Below are positions 1 to 9,190 of a stretch of 64,000 nucleotides of DNA, piece by piece (within the stretch, counting starts at the first letter, position 1; the number at the start of each line of letters is the position of its first letter). This stretch comes from CAWCVR01 sp963799105 (GTDB lineage: Bacteria > Acidobacteriota > Terriglobia > Bryobacterales > Bryobacteraceae): positions 1 to 64,000 of the forward strand of contig CAWCVR010000009.1 in NCBI GenBank assembly GCA_963799105.1. The letters run 5' to 3'. The position numbers and the translations under genes are program-made. The notes beneath the pieces are model-generated. The model ran no database searches and had not been told where the DNA came from. It saw only the letters and a program-made list of their open reading frames with translations.

Positions 1-188
1 GGCGGCCTGCCGCCGGCCGCGGCGGAAAACGACAAAAACGCAGCAGCATCAAGCCCAGAACAAAGGCTTTGCTCATAAGTTGCGTACCCTGTATCAAGTC
101 TGTCTCAGATTTCCCATTTTGCCACTAAGACGCGATGGACGCATCTCCCAGGCGGGTGAATTTTCCGGTTTGAGAAACACCACATGAA

Positions 189-605
189 TTGGCGGAACAG
201 GTGCGGCAGCCGCGCGTAAAGCCGTGCAACTCACCCCTACGGGCCGTCAACGACTTGAACATCGATCGCAGCAGTGTTCTCCTCGCGAAGCGGATTCCCG
301 TAGCGGCCGTCCGGCTTGGCGAACTGATGGAGAGCCTCACGGCACGCCTCATCCGGGAGGGGGAGAGTCGGTTCAGGACGCAGAACCTGGCTGCTCTACT
401 GCTGGCGGACAAGACCCGGTTCCGGGGGCCGGACCGAGTCGGATGGATGTTCACCTTCGCGGCGGCGGCTTACAACCTGGTTCGGATGCGAAACCTCATG
501 GCGCAGGCTGCCTGCGGGCGGCCGGGTGGGACGCCGGCCGCCGGTCCGGCGACTCCCTGTGAGCCCCCGCCGCAACCTTCTTCAGACCAGTTCAACCCTG
601 GATAG
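189..605 (+). pseudogene. Relic of a DDE transposase C-terminus
   Basis: Only the C-terminal end is recognisable: the stretch KTRFRGPDRVGWMF followed by AAAAYNLVRMRNL resembles the end of IS5/IS1182-type DDE transposases, where a Trp-Met-Phe then an Ala-Ala-x-Asn-Leu-x-Arg signature closes the catalytic domain. No complete DDE triad is present, the N-terminal 60 residues look unrelated, and the tail after about residue 110 is low-complexity Pro/Gly. I read it as a decayed insertion sequence. The rest of bases 1-865 shows no supported gene. Confidence 0.5.
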
Positions 606-865
606 GTCCTCGAGACCCTGTCGTGGACCTGCGAAGCCCCACTTATCAGCAGCCTGTTGGGCCAATTCGTGCGGTTTTCATAGCTCTCCGGTGTGGCCGC
701 TTTCCCCCGCCGTCAGGATAGCGGCAGCTCCAGATCCTCGCGCTTGAGGTCGGCAATGAGGCATGAAGTGAATTCGACATGCAGTGAATTCGACGCGCGC
801 CGGCCGCCGCGCAACCGTCTATACTGTCTGGTGTTAGAAATCGCGAGCGAGGCGAACAAGCAACC

Positions 866-3710
866 ATGAAAACAAGATCTCCCTTTTCCGCTTCACCGGC
901 CGCGGCCGCCTGCCTGGTCCTCTGCGTGAGCGTTTTCCCCGGGGCCGGAGCCGGCGCGCGGCCCGCCGTGCAGCGCGTCCGGAACGGCGTCCAACTGGCG
1001 GCCGGCGGCGTGAACGATCGCGTCGAGTTTACGCCGACCGCACCGTCCGCGTGGTGAAATGGCCCGCGGGCGGCAAGCCGGATAAGGCCAGCCTCGTCGT
1101 GATCCAGAAGGACGTGCCGGAGCTGAACGTGCGAATCGAGGAGACCGCCGGCGAAATCTCGCTGAGCCTGGGCCCGCTCGGCTTGCGGGTGAGTAAGAGC
1201 GATGGCGCCATCCGTTATCTCGACGGCGGCAACCGCGCGGTGTTCGAGGAGCGTGGCGCGGCCGTCTTCACCCCCTGCGGGATCGAAGCCAAAAGGCCGC
1301 CTTCAGCGTGCGCCAGAACTTCCATCTGACGCCCGAGGAAGGCATCTACGGCTTCGGCGAACAGCAGTCCGGGCAAGTGAACACGCGCGGACGGACCGTG
1401 AACCTGGTGCAATCCAACACCGAATCGGTCACGCCCTTCTTCGTCTCCACGGCCGGCTACGGGGTCTACTGGGACAACTACTCGAAGACCGTCTTCGCCG
1501 ACAATCCGGCCGCCACCTCGTTGTGGTCCGAAGTGGCCGACAACATCGATTACTACTTCTTCTTCGGCCCATCCCTGGACCAGGTTATAGCCGGGTACCG
1601 CCAGCTTACCGGGCAGGCCCCCATGTACGGTAAGTGGGCCTTCGGCTACTGGCAGAGTAAGGAGCACTACGCCTCCCGGGACGAGCTGCTGGCCGTCAGC
1701 CAGGAGTTCCGCGACCGCAAGATCCCCATCGACAGCCTCGTGCAGGACTGGCAGTACTGGGGCGGCAACGACATGTGGAGCGGCATGGTCTTCGACGAGA
1801 AGACTTACCCCGCGCCCAGGAAATGATCGACATCCTGCACCAGCGAAACTTCCATCTCATGGTGTCGATCTGGGGCGGTCTCGGACCCGCCTCGGCCATC
1901 TACCAGGACATGGAACGCCGCGGATTCCTGTACCCGATGGCTGGATGGGCCGGGTTCAAGTACTTTGACGCCTACAACCCGGCGGCCGCCGATCTGTATT
2001 GGCAGTATGCCAATCGGGGGCTCTTTTCCAAGGGAGTCAACGCCTGGTGGATGGACTCGACCGAGCCCGATATCGCCACCTCGCTCACCAAGGATGCCGA
2101 AGAGTACTGGATGAAGAAAGCCGGGAGCAATTACCTGGGCAGTTTCGCCAGATACCTCAATACGTATCCCCTGGTCGATACCGAAGCCATTTACAGAAAC
2201 CAACGCAAGGAGACGTTCCGGCAAGCGCGTCTACATACTTACCCGGTCGGCCTTCGCGGGCCAGCAGCGGGCCGCGGCCACCACGTGGTCTGGCGATATC
2301 GGGGCGAACTGGGACATTTACCGGAACCAGATATCGGCCGGGATCAACCACAGTATGTCGGGCATTCCCTATTGGACGCTGGATATCGGCGCGTTCATGA
2401 TCGGGGCGCAGGGCGGCGTGTTCACCAATGGCGGCGAGGACCCCGCCTACCGCGAGCTCTACACCCGCATGTTCCAGTTCGGGGCGTTCTGCCCCATTTT
2501 CCGCTCCCACGGCTCGGATACTCCTCGCGAGCCCTGGCAATTCGGCGAGTACACTCCCGTGCTGGTGAAGTTCGACGATCTGCGATACCGCCTGCTGCCA
2601 TATATCTACTCTCTCGGCTGGCGCGTCACCCACGATGGTTACTCGATCATGCGCGGGCTGCCCATGGATTTCCCCGCCGACCGGAAGACTTACTCGATCG
2701 GCGATCAGTTCATGTTCGGCCCGGCCATCATGGCCGCACCGGTGACCGCCTACATGGATCACCGCCCCATGGAGAGCGCCATCCCGGTCGCGCCCGCCAG
2801 CTTCCGCACGAAGGACGGCAAGCCGGGGCTCGCCGTCAAGTACTATTGCGACGCGGAGTTCAAGAAACTCTGCCACGAGGACGTTGAGCCGGGCGTCAAC
2901 CTGGATTGGTACTCGGGATGGCCCGCGTTCATCCCGGATTATTCGTTCTCGATGCGCTTCGAAGGGAAGCTGATTCCCCCGCAAACCGGGAAGTACCGCT
3001 TCGACATGAAAGCCTTCGGACCGAAGCGGCTCTATCTGGACGGCAAGGAAGTTCCTCATAACTTCGACTCCGTCGAGTCCTACACCGTTCCGGTTGACCT
3101 CGAATCCGGCAAGGAGTACGACTTCGCGTTCGAGACCTCCAACAGCGCCAATGGGGCCTTTCGAGCCATCCTTTTCTGGAAGACCCCCGAGATCCACGCA
3201 CGCGAGGCCGCCCCTGCCGAGCCGCGGCCGAGGACCCGGAGCGTGTACCTGCCCGCCGGCAGCCGGTGGGTCGATTTCTGGACCGGGCAGGCCCTTGCGG
3301 GCGGCGCCGCCATCGCCGCCAACGCGGACATCGGCACCATGCCGCTCATGATACGGGCCGGGTCTATCCTGCCGATGGGGCCGTTCCTGCAGTACGCCAC
3401 GGAGAAACGGGCCGACCCCCTCGAGTTGCGTATCTATCCCGGCGCCGACGGCAGTTTCACCCTGTACGAGGACGAGAACGACAACTATAACTATGAGAAG
3501 GGCGTTTATGCGACCATCGGGTTCCACTGGGACGATGCCAAACGCCAGCTCAAGATCGATGCGCGGGAAGGCACGTTTCCGGGCATGTTGAGATCGCGGA
3601 CGTTCCATGTGACGGTTGTGGGAAAAGACCATGGCGCCGGTTTGGATGTTACGGAGCACCCGGACAAGACGGTACAGTATTCGGGCCAGGCAGTGGCTCT
3701 TCAACTGTAG
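866..3710 (+). pseudogene. GH31 alpha-xylosidase with PA14-like insert, broken by four frameshifts
   Basis: Secreted family 31 glycoside hydrolase, expected to remove alpha-xylosyl side chains from xyloglucan oligosaccharides. The frame changes at about 1030, 1290, 1810 and 2222; joined, the segments give about 948 residues with a signal peptide, an N-terminal beta domain (RQNFHLTPEEGIYGFGEQ), the barrel, and C-terminal beta domains ending in the DENDNYNYEKGVY motif shared with the intact copy at 11-13.4 kb. Nucleophile Asp lies in WWMDSTEPD (codon 2054-2056) and acid/base Asp in TWSGD (codon 2295-2297). A PA14-like beta domain (about 2890-3180) is inserted after the barrel; the second copy lacks it. 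Each shift can be repaired by restoring bases to short homopolymers (T at 1028, A at 1293, C at 1808, and CCGG back to CCCGGG at 2220). So it is either a pseudogene or an intact gene with consensus errors. Confidence 0.85.
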
Positions 3711-3900
3711 GCGCGGCGCGCGCTCCAATACCTCCTTCACCTCGCGTAGTCTGACTAAGGCTGCGGCCGCGCCGCTCCCTTCAGGCAGGGAATGCCGTAA
3801 GATTGGAGGTTGCCACGATCTGCCGCGCGGTCCACGGTCCGCCGGGGCACCCGTTTGTCGCCTTCGTGCGATAACCGCGGCAATTGGCTTCTTCGGCAAT

Positions 3901-4608
3901 CTATGATGGCTTCTTGCCGGCGGCAGCTTCCGCGAAGATCCACTTCACCACTGCCTCTTCTTCGTCGTTGGGCACAAGTTGTTTGGTGAGCGAGTCGGGT
4001 TCGTAGCCGAACGGGATACCGCCGGCAAAGCGCAGGTGATGCGCTCTCAACCTCGCCCGCGAGTCCGAAATGCGTGCCGCAATTAGCTCGCGCTCGAACT
4101 CCGCGAACGAGGCCATGATATTCAGCATGAAGTTGTCCTGAGCGGAGTGGCCGAGTTCGGGAGCGGTGACGATCACGAGTCCCACTTCGAGGCGCCGGAA
4201 CTCGTCGAGCAGCGTCACGCAGTGGCGCACACCCCTGGATCGCCGATCGAGGCGGTGAACGAAGACCTGATCGACACCTCCCCGCCGAACGAGAGCAAGC
4301 AATCGGTTCGGCGCCGGACGGTCGAGCGACGCTCCGGAGTGGCCGTCGCCGTCAAACCGGTCGGCCAAGAGCGTCCAGCCGTGCTCTCGCTGCGACTCCA
4401 GATACAACCGGCACGCCTCGTACTGGACCTCGCACGAGGACAGAGGATCAGACGCGCTCACCGACTGGCGAGTGCAGATGGCGCACCGAACCGGCCTTCG
4501 GCGCGACGCCTTCTCGGAGGCGGTCAGCACTGATCCAATTCTCTGATACCGCGATGCGCGGTTCGAAAGCGGTGCAGAGAGGGGTTCATCTCTCAACAGG
4601 GCTGTCAA
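3901..4608 (-). pseudogene. Serine recombinase, catalytic domain only (truncated)
   Basis: The protein (235 aa) carries the resolvase N-terminal domain of serine recombinases: CAICTRQSVS with the nucleophilic Ser near residue 50, the HRLDRRSRG segment, and the ASFAEFERELIAARI helix. It stops just after the linker (WIFAEAAAGKKPS), where large serine recombinases normally continue into the Recombinase and zinc-ribbon DNA-binding domains. DNA beyond the stop (3710-3900) encodes no continuation in any frame I can read. It is probably the truncated remnant of an integrated element. tRNA-Gln lies about 220 bp upstream, but no duplicated attachment site is visible. Confidence 0.7.
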
Positions 4609-4827
4609 CTAAACCGGAGGCGTCAACGGAGAAACTGGAGAGTTCGCGCGGTTGAGAGAGGCCAACGCTCTGAACCAGCATGGTTGAGAGCGCACCCCGG
4701 TTTGCACTACGTCGAACCGGAGAAACCGGCCCGGACGCAAATACCACGGAATGTTTGGGATACGGGGACGGCGAGAACGCGCGATGGCGTCAACTACAAC
4801 AGGGAGAGAAACTTAGCAAACGGAAGT
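4609..4827. other. Short spacer with no supported gene
   Basis: Between the recombinase start and tRNA-Gln. It contains several short near-repeats of aaaccggag/gagaaac type (about 4610-4640 and 4715-4730), but no coding sequence or clear hairpin. Confidence 0.4.
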
Positions 4828-4901
4828 TGGCTCCCCGGCATGGATTCGAACCACGATTCACGGCTCCAAAGGCCGCTGTCCTACCATTAGACGACCGGGG
4901 A
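4828..4901 (-). tRNA. tRNA-Gln (anticodon TTG), CCA encoded
   Basis: The reverse complement folds as a full cloverleaf. The seven-base acceptor stem TCCCCGG pairs with CCGGGGA, followed by discriminator G and an encoded CCA (4828-4830). The D arm contains TAATGGTA. The anticodon stem GCGGC/GCCGT holds the loop CTTTGGA, giving anticodon TTG (plus-strand caa at 4867-4869), and the T arm carries GGTTCGAATCC. G73 and the U1-A72 pair fit glutamine identity. No other tRNA is visible in the window. Confidence 0.93.
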
Positions 4902-4902
4902 A

Positions 4903-5874
4903 TTCGAGTGTCAACAGCTTTCCATTCCAGTGTAACCGGGCGGGAATTCAGCCGCAACGCCTATCCCAGAGCCCAAACAGGAAAGATGGCCCGGCCCAGG
5001 TTGGTTCCTGCGGGCGGCGCCGGGGAAGATCGAGAATGAAATCCGCGAGCACCACGAGAGATCCTGAGAAGGCGGAATTGACAGGTGCACACCGCCCCCG
5101 GAAGCTTCTCCGTTACTGAAGCGCGCGCGGCTGCGATGCGGGTGCGTGCGGATGATGGAACCTGCGGCTGGGCGGTTCTCGCCAGTGCCTGGCGCGCCAT
5201 CTCTTTGCGGACCGGGAGGCCGCATACGGCGAATTCGTGCCGGAGCCGGAAGAGTCGGATGAGGTCGTAAGGCGCCTTCGACGATTCCCATCCCAGCGCG
5301 CCGGCCGGGGCCCGCGGCGCCTGGACACGGACGTACGCCGGCTTTGTGACGAATCGCCTTCGTCCGGTGCGGATGCTGCCGGCGGCGCGCCCGGCGGGGA
5401 TGCCGGTGAGCGTTACTGAAACAACCGTGCCAACCGGCCATTGCGCCGCGATACGAGCGGGCTGCTCCATCGCCTTTGCCGGACGGGAACCTGCCGGGAC
5501 CCGGGGACGTGGGAGAGCGGTCATGGCTGGTGACAGCGTGATGATGCCGAACCCGATACCTCCGGACCGGTTGGAGCGAACCGGCCACTCGGCGGAGCCG
5601 TTCGACCTGGACGATGCCGATGCCATCCCGGAGTGGATCCGCGGCGTGGTCGGCCGGACGGGTCCGTTGGGCGGTTTGGCGTACGGCGCGTCATGGCATC
5701 CCGCACACCCTGCCGCGCAGCGCGTGGCCGTGGATCTGTCCGGGGTTCGTTCGCGGGGGCGCCCGGCGGGGCCCCGGGGTTCTCCGCGTATCCCGCCAGT
5801 AGCGGCGCCTTGTCAAACCGGGCGCGCACCCGCCATGTTAGAATGCGATTTGTTCCTTGCTCACAGCTTAGGGT
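4903..5874. other. 970-bp region with no supported gene
   Basis: Long open frames exist on both strands (for example 4961-5626 minus and 5346-5915 plus) but are rich in Arg, Pro, Gly and Ala, lack recognisable motifs and overlap each other, as expected for GC-rich non-coding DNA. I see no RNA gene or clear repeat here. Confidence 0.5.
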
Positions 5875-5920
5875 CGCGCCTACCTATTGGCGTAGCGCCC
5901 ATGCGGTTCAGGTAGGCGCG
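5875..5920 (+). promoter_or_regulatory. Inverted repeat enclosing the flippase ribosome-binding region
   Basis: CGCGCCTACCT (5875-5885) and AGGTAGGCGCG (5910-5920) are perfect 11-bp complements separated by 24 nt. The spacer contains a smaller ggcg-tag-cgcc hairpin. The right arm ends one base before the ATG at 5922 and contains the only purine-rich Shine-Dalgarno candidate (aggtagg). In mRNA this stem would sequester the ribosome-binding site, suggesting translational control of the flippase. The effect is inferred from the sequence alone. Confidence 0.55.
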
Positions 5921-5921
5921 T

Positions 5922-7427
5922 ATGTCCACCGCGCCGGAGCCAGGTTCTTCCGGGCACTCGGTTTTCCGAGGGGCTCTTCAGGGTACCGGCCTCTATTCCA
6001 TTCCTCTTGTTGGGCAGCGAATAGCCAGCATCTTCCTTCTGTCTATCGTGACGCGGGTTCTTTCCCGCGACGATTTCGGGATGCTGTCGCTCATCGAGCA
6101 GGTCTCCTCGGTGCTGAGCGTACTGCTCTGCGGAACCCTCTCGTCAACTCTCGGCTACTTCTATTTTCGGAAGAACTCGAAACGGGAAAGGGCCGAAGTG
6201 GTGGGTACGGCGGTTTGGGGATCGTTCCTGCTCGGCGCCATAGCCGGGCTGATCTGCTGGCCCGCCATGGGAAGCCTGGCGCAATACGTTTTCCGGACTC
6301 CCTCCGCCCTGCGCTACCTGCCGGTGGTTTTCGTTTTTATGCCTTTCGGCTATGGCGTCGAGGCGCTTTTCGTATGGCTGCGCGTGGAGGATGAGCAGTC
6401 GGTCTATGTCAAGATCAGCCTGCTGCGCATCGCCTTGACGGTGGTGGGGATCGCAGTGCTGGTGGGCGTGCTCAAAATGCGCGTCATGGCCTATATGATC
6501 ACCACTCTGTCCACCACCATCGCGGTCGCGGCGATCCTGGTGGCCTATCTGGTTCGGAAGCTGCGCCCCGGCATGTCCTTCAGCCTGCTTGTCCGTATGC
6601 TTCGTTTCTCGGTGCCCCTGGGGCTGAGCATGATTGCCATGTTCGTCATCAACTTCGGAGACCAGTTCGTCTTGCGCCACTACCGGTCTCTGGCCGAAGT
6701 CGGCCTCTATGCGCTCGCTTACAAGATTGGCATGCTGGTGTCGGCGCCATACAGCTCGTTTCACGCGTATTGGGCCGCGCAAGTGTACCGGATTCTGGGC
6801 ATGGAGGATGCGGATGCGGTGTTCGCGCGCCTGTTTACGTACGCCGTCCTGCTGGTTTCTTCGGTTGCTCTGGCGTTGACGCTCGGTTCCGAGCCGGGGC
6901 TGAGTATCCTGGTGGCCCCTCAATTCCGGACGGCCGCGCCATTGATACCGGTGATCGCCTGCGCCTATGCGCTGCGAAGCGTCGGGGAGTTTCTGCGGTG
7001 CCGTCTTTTGGCAGCGGGCCGGCCCGGCTATGAGCCTGTCTGCACCTGGACCGGAATGGCCGTCTGCGTCGCTCTGTACTTCATCCTGATTCCGCGGTAC
7101 GGGATGTGGGGCGGGGCGATCGCCACCTTTGGAACTTTCCTGTTGATGGGAGTAATTTCGGTGGTACTCACTTACTGGATAAGCCCCTATAGGGTGGAAG
7201 GCGCGCGTTTGCTCAAGATGGGAAGCGTGTTGGCCGCCATTCTGATTCTTTACTGCGCGGTTCCGGTCTCCTCTCTGGTGTTGCGGATCGGGTGGTCCAC
7301 AATACTGCTGGTACTGTTTCCCGCTGGGTTGTGGGCGCTTCGGTTTGCAACGCCCGGCGAAAATGCGGCCTTGCGCACGGCGGCACAAAGGTTCGCCCCC
7401 TGGCGGCTTGGTGGAGCAGGCGCGTAG
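5922..7427 (+). CDS. MOP-superfamily polysaccharide flippase (Wzx-like)
   Basis: 501-residue integral membrane protein predicted to flip lipid-linked oligosaccharide repeat units across the inner membrane. The sequence shows about 12-14 hydrophobic segments across its whole length with short basic loops (RKNSKRERAE, VRKLRPG). The N-terminal layout, where an opening amphipathic helix is followed by SIVTRVLSRDDFGMLSLIEQ, is typical of the oligosaccharide flippase family. A GDQFVLRHY loop near residue 245 and a C-terminal pair of helices are also typical. Length matches the family. No glycosyltransferase or chain-length regulator lies next to it, so it is an orphan flippase. The nearest sugar-nucleotide gene is the epimerase at 19.75 kb. 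The start is the ATG directly after the inverted repeat described separately. Confidence 0.88.
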   Translation: MSTAPEPGSSGHSVFRGALQGTGLYSIPLVGQRIASIFLLSIVTRVLSRDDFGMLSLIEQVSSVLSVLLCGTLSSTLGYFYFRKNSKRERAEVVGTAVWGSFLLGAIAGLICWPAMGSLAQYVFRTPSALRYLPVVFVFMPFGYGVEALFVWLRVEDEQSVYVKISLLRIALTVVGIAVLVGVLKMRVMAYMITTLSTTIAVAAILVAYLVRKLRPGMSFSLLVRMLRFSVPLGLSMIAMFVINFGDQFVLRHYRSLAEVGLYALAYKIGMLVSAPYSSFHAYWAAQVYRILGMEDADAVFARLFTYAVLLVSSVALALTLGSEPGLSILVAPQFRTAAPLIPVIACAYALRSVGEFLRCRLLAAGRPGYEPVCTWTGMAVCVALYFILIPRYGMWGGAIATFGTFLLMGVISVVLTYWISPYRVEGARLLKMGSVLAAILILYCAVPVSSLVLRIGWSTILLVLFPAGLWALRFATPGENAALRTAAQRFAPWRLGGAGA

Positions 7428-7911
7428 CAGGCCCGGTCCTCGTTTTCCGGTCAGGACTGCTTCTGTCGGGAGACCGCGCGTGTCCCGGCCAGGCGGGTTT
7501 CTTCCGCGGCGCCGTGATCGTCGAAGTATCGGCACGGTCAGCCGCGATTGCCCGATACACGGGTCGATCCACTGGTCAATCGGAGTCGTTAACCGCGTGA
7601 ACGGTTTCGCAACAGCAGACACTATGCGCCCTTCTCTTTCCTACGCACGGACCACGCTCTTCGGCCAGCGAGTGGAGCACGGCGCCGGTGCGGTCCTGGC
7701 GCGTCTCCGCGGCAACTTTCCGAATCGCCGCGACTTTTGTGTTCGCCGCGGTCTGCTTGGGCCGGCTGCGTTCCCGGCCGTGGGGTCGGGCGCCAGAACG
7801 CCTGTTTGGTGCACTGGGCGTGCGGTTCATCGCGAACCCGGGTTTCCCGGCGGCGATCGCGATAAACCCCGGCTTCGGCATCGCGTTCGCGCGGCTCTTC
7901 CCGTAGGTCTT
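7428..7911. other. Spacer with no supported gene
   Basis: Open frames on both strands are Arg/Pro/Gly-rich with no family resemblance. The region leads into the dispersed repeat at 7912-8045. I see no promoter or RNA structure with confidence. Confidence 0.4.
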
Positions 7912-8045
7912 CGACCGTGTGATTTGGTGCCATTACCGGGCCGCTCGCTCACGCCCGCGGTTCCGGACAGAACCGCGAGCGTGAGCGAGCGGCCCGTGGC
8001 AAAGGAACGGTTTCTCGCGGTCAAGGCACCAGGTCCGCGAGTTGT
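7912..8045. repeat. Dispersed palindromic repeat, family B, copy 1
   Basis: A near-perfect hairpin of about 26 bp per arm (7938-7963 against 7970-7995) built on gccgctcgctcacg / cgtgagcgagcggc. It is preceded by ttcgaccgtgtgatttggtg (7912-7931) and followed by ggcaaaggaacgg (7998-8010) and tctcgcggtca. The same modules recur in the same order at 16.38-16.54 kb, and the hairpin module alone at 21.37-21.51 kb. It is intergenic, with no coding potential. Confidence 0.75.
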
Positions 8046-8168
8046 AGCGGCGGATGACGAACCCGGCGCGCGAACTCGTCCCGCAAGCCGCCGGTCCGGA
8101 GCGGCGGGTCCCGTCCCAGCGCGTGCCGAAAGGTACTATGAGACACATTTCCTGGCGCGGGCCACCCA

Positions 8169-8199
8169 TTGAACCGTTGTGACGCCGGAATGGTATAAT
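8169..8199 (+). promoter_or_regulatory. Candidate sigma-70-type promoter for the PEP-CTERM gene
   Basis: A perfect TATAAT (8194-8199) lies 19 bp after TTGAAC (8169-8174). The predicted leader of roughly 95 nt opens with CTCAAG-CGGAT-CTTGAG (8200-8216) and contains a 7-bp GCCGGCT/AGCCGGC hairpin around 8245-8265 before the GGAGG at 8291. The -10 match is exact, but the spacer is longer than ideal. Confidence 0.45.
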
Positions 8200-8300
8200 C
8201 TCAAGCGGATCTTGAGCGTGGCAGTTTCGGCGCGGCGCCGGCAGCCGGCTCTCAAGCCGGCACTGCTGCAGGTACGAACACAGCCTATTTGGAGGACGTT

Positions 8301-8939
8301 ATGAAGAGCGTGAAGTTTTTGCTGCTGTTTTTGGTGGTGGCTTTGGCATCGCCCGCGGGGACGGTATTCTTCGAGGGTTTCGACGAGAATGGTGCTCCGA
8401 TTGATGACGACACCAACGGCGGCAGCCGAATCGGCAACACGCAGTTCTACCTCTCTTCCGGATCGATTGACCTGGTCGGTGGCTCGTACTATTCTCAGCT
8501 TTGCTCGGCTCCCGCGTCTGGCTATTGCATCGATACCACCGGCGCCGGTAACCAGCGAGGGGTAATCTACGCGCCCATCACCCTCGGCCCCGGCAACTAC
8601 GTGCTCAGCTTCGATCTGGAGGCCTGGTACACCACAGACATCACCGACGCGAACGCCGTAGTGCAAGTGGATTTCGGAGGCGTCGGAGGGCTGATCGTCC
8701 CCCAGTCGATCCAAGTCGTTGGCGGCAATACGTATGCGCCGATCTCCATTCCCTTCACGGTGGCCAGTACTGTTACGGATTATCTCACCTTCACCGACCA
8801 GGGCGGCACTTATCCGTTTGCGGGAGCTATACTGGATAACGTCGAGATCGACACCTCGTCCGTGCCCGAGCCCGGATCGGTGGTGCTGTTCGGAGTTGGC
8901 GCGCTGATCCTTCTTGCGAGCAAGCGCGCCCGCCGGTAG
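8301..8939 (+). CDS. PEP-CTERM sorting-domain protein
   Basis: Exported protein of 212 residues. It has a Sec signal (KSVKFLLLFLVVALASPAG) and a beta-rich middle (DLVGGSYYSQLC, GPGNYVLSFDLEAWYTTDI). Its tail is a textbook PEP-CTERM anchor: VPEPGSVVLFG, a hydrophobic helix, then SKRARR. Such tails are recognised by exosortase, cut and moved to the surface or exopolysaccharide. No exosortase gene is in the window. The middle resembles jelly-roll, carbohydrate-binding-like domains, but I cannot name a family. The start is the ATG at 8301, since GGAGG at 8291-8295 is correctly spaced for it and not for the in-frame TTG at 8289. Confidence 0.85.
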   Translation: MKSVKFLLLFLVVALASPAGTVFFEGFDENGAPIDDDTNGGSRIGNTQFYLSSGSIDLVGGSYYSQLCSAPASGYCIDTTGAGNQRGVIYAPITLGPGNYVLSFDLEAWYTTDITDANAVVQVDFGGVGGLIVPQSIQVVGGNTYAPISIPFTVASTVTDYLTFTDQGGTYPFAGAILDNVEIDTSSVPEPGSVVLFGVGALILLASKRARR

Positions 8940-9190
8940 GGCGGCAGACGGTCCGGTTTCGTTTCGTAGCGCGGCGGCGCGGGTCTCCGTCGAAGGCCCG
9001 GCGACAGTTCCGCGAAACCATTCGCGCCCCCCCAAAACGCGGAAGCGGGACCAAGCCCCGGTTCAAGCAATCGCCCCGGCGTCCGCTTCCCCGTCGCACC
9101 TGGCAGATCGCGCTATTTTCGCGCGGGCATGCTGGTGATCCTGGAATCCGGCGTCCGCTTCCGCGTCGCACCCGGCAGATCGCTGGCCGC

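Noticed and set aside
4961..5626. Long minus-strand frame of 221 residues with overlapping frames on both strands
   Set aside because: Arg/Pro/Ala-rich with no motif, no Shine-Dalgarno and overlapping opposite frames; typical of GC-rich non-coding DNA.
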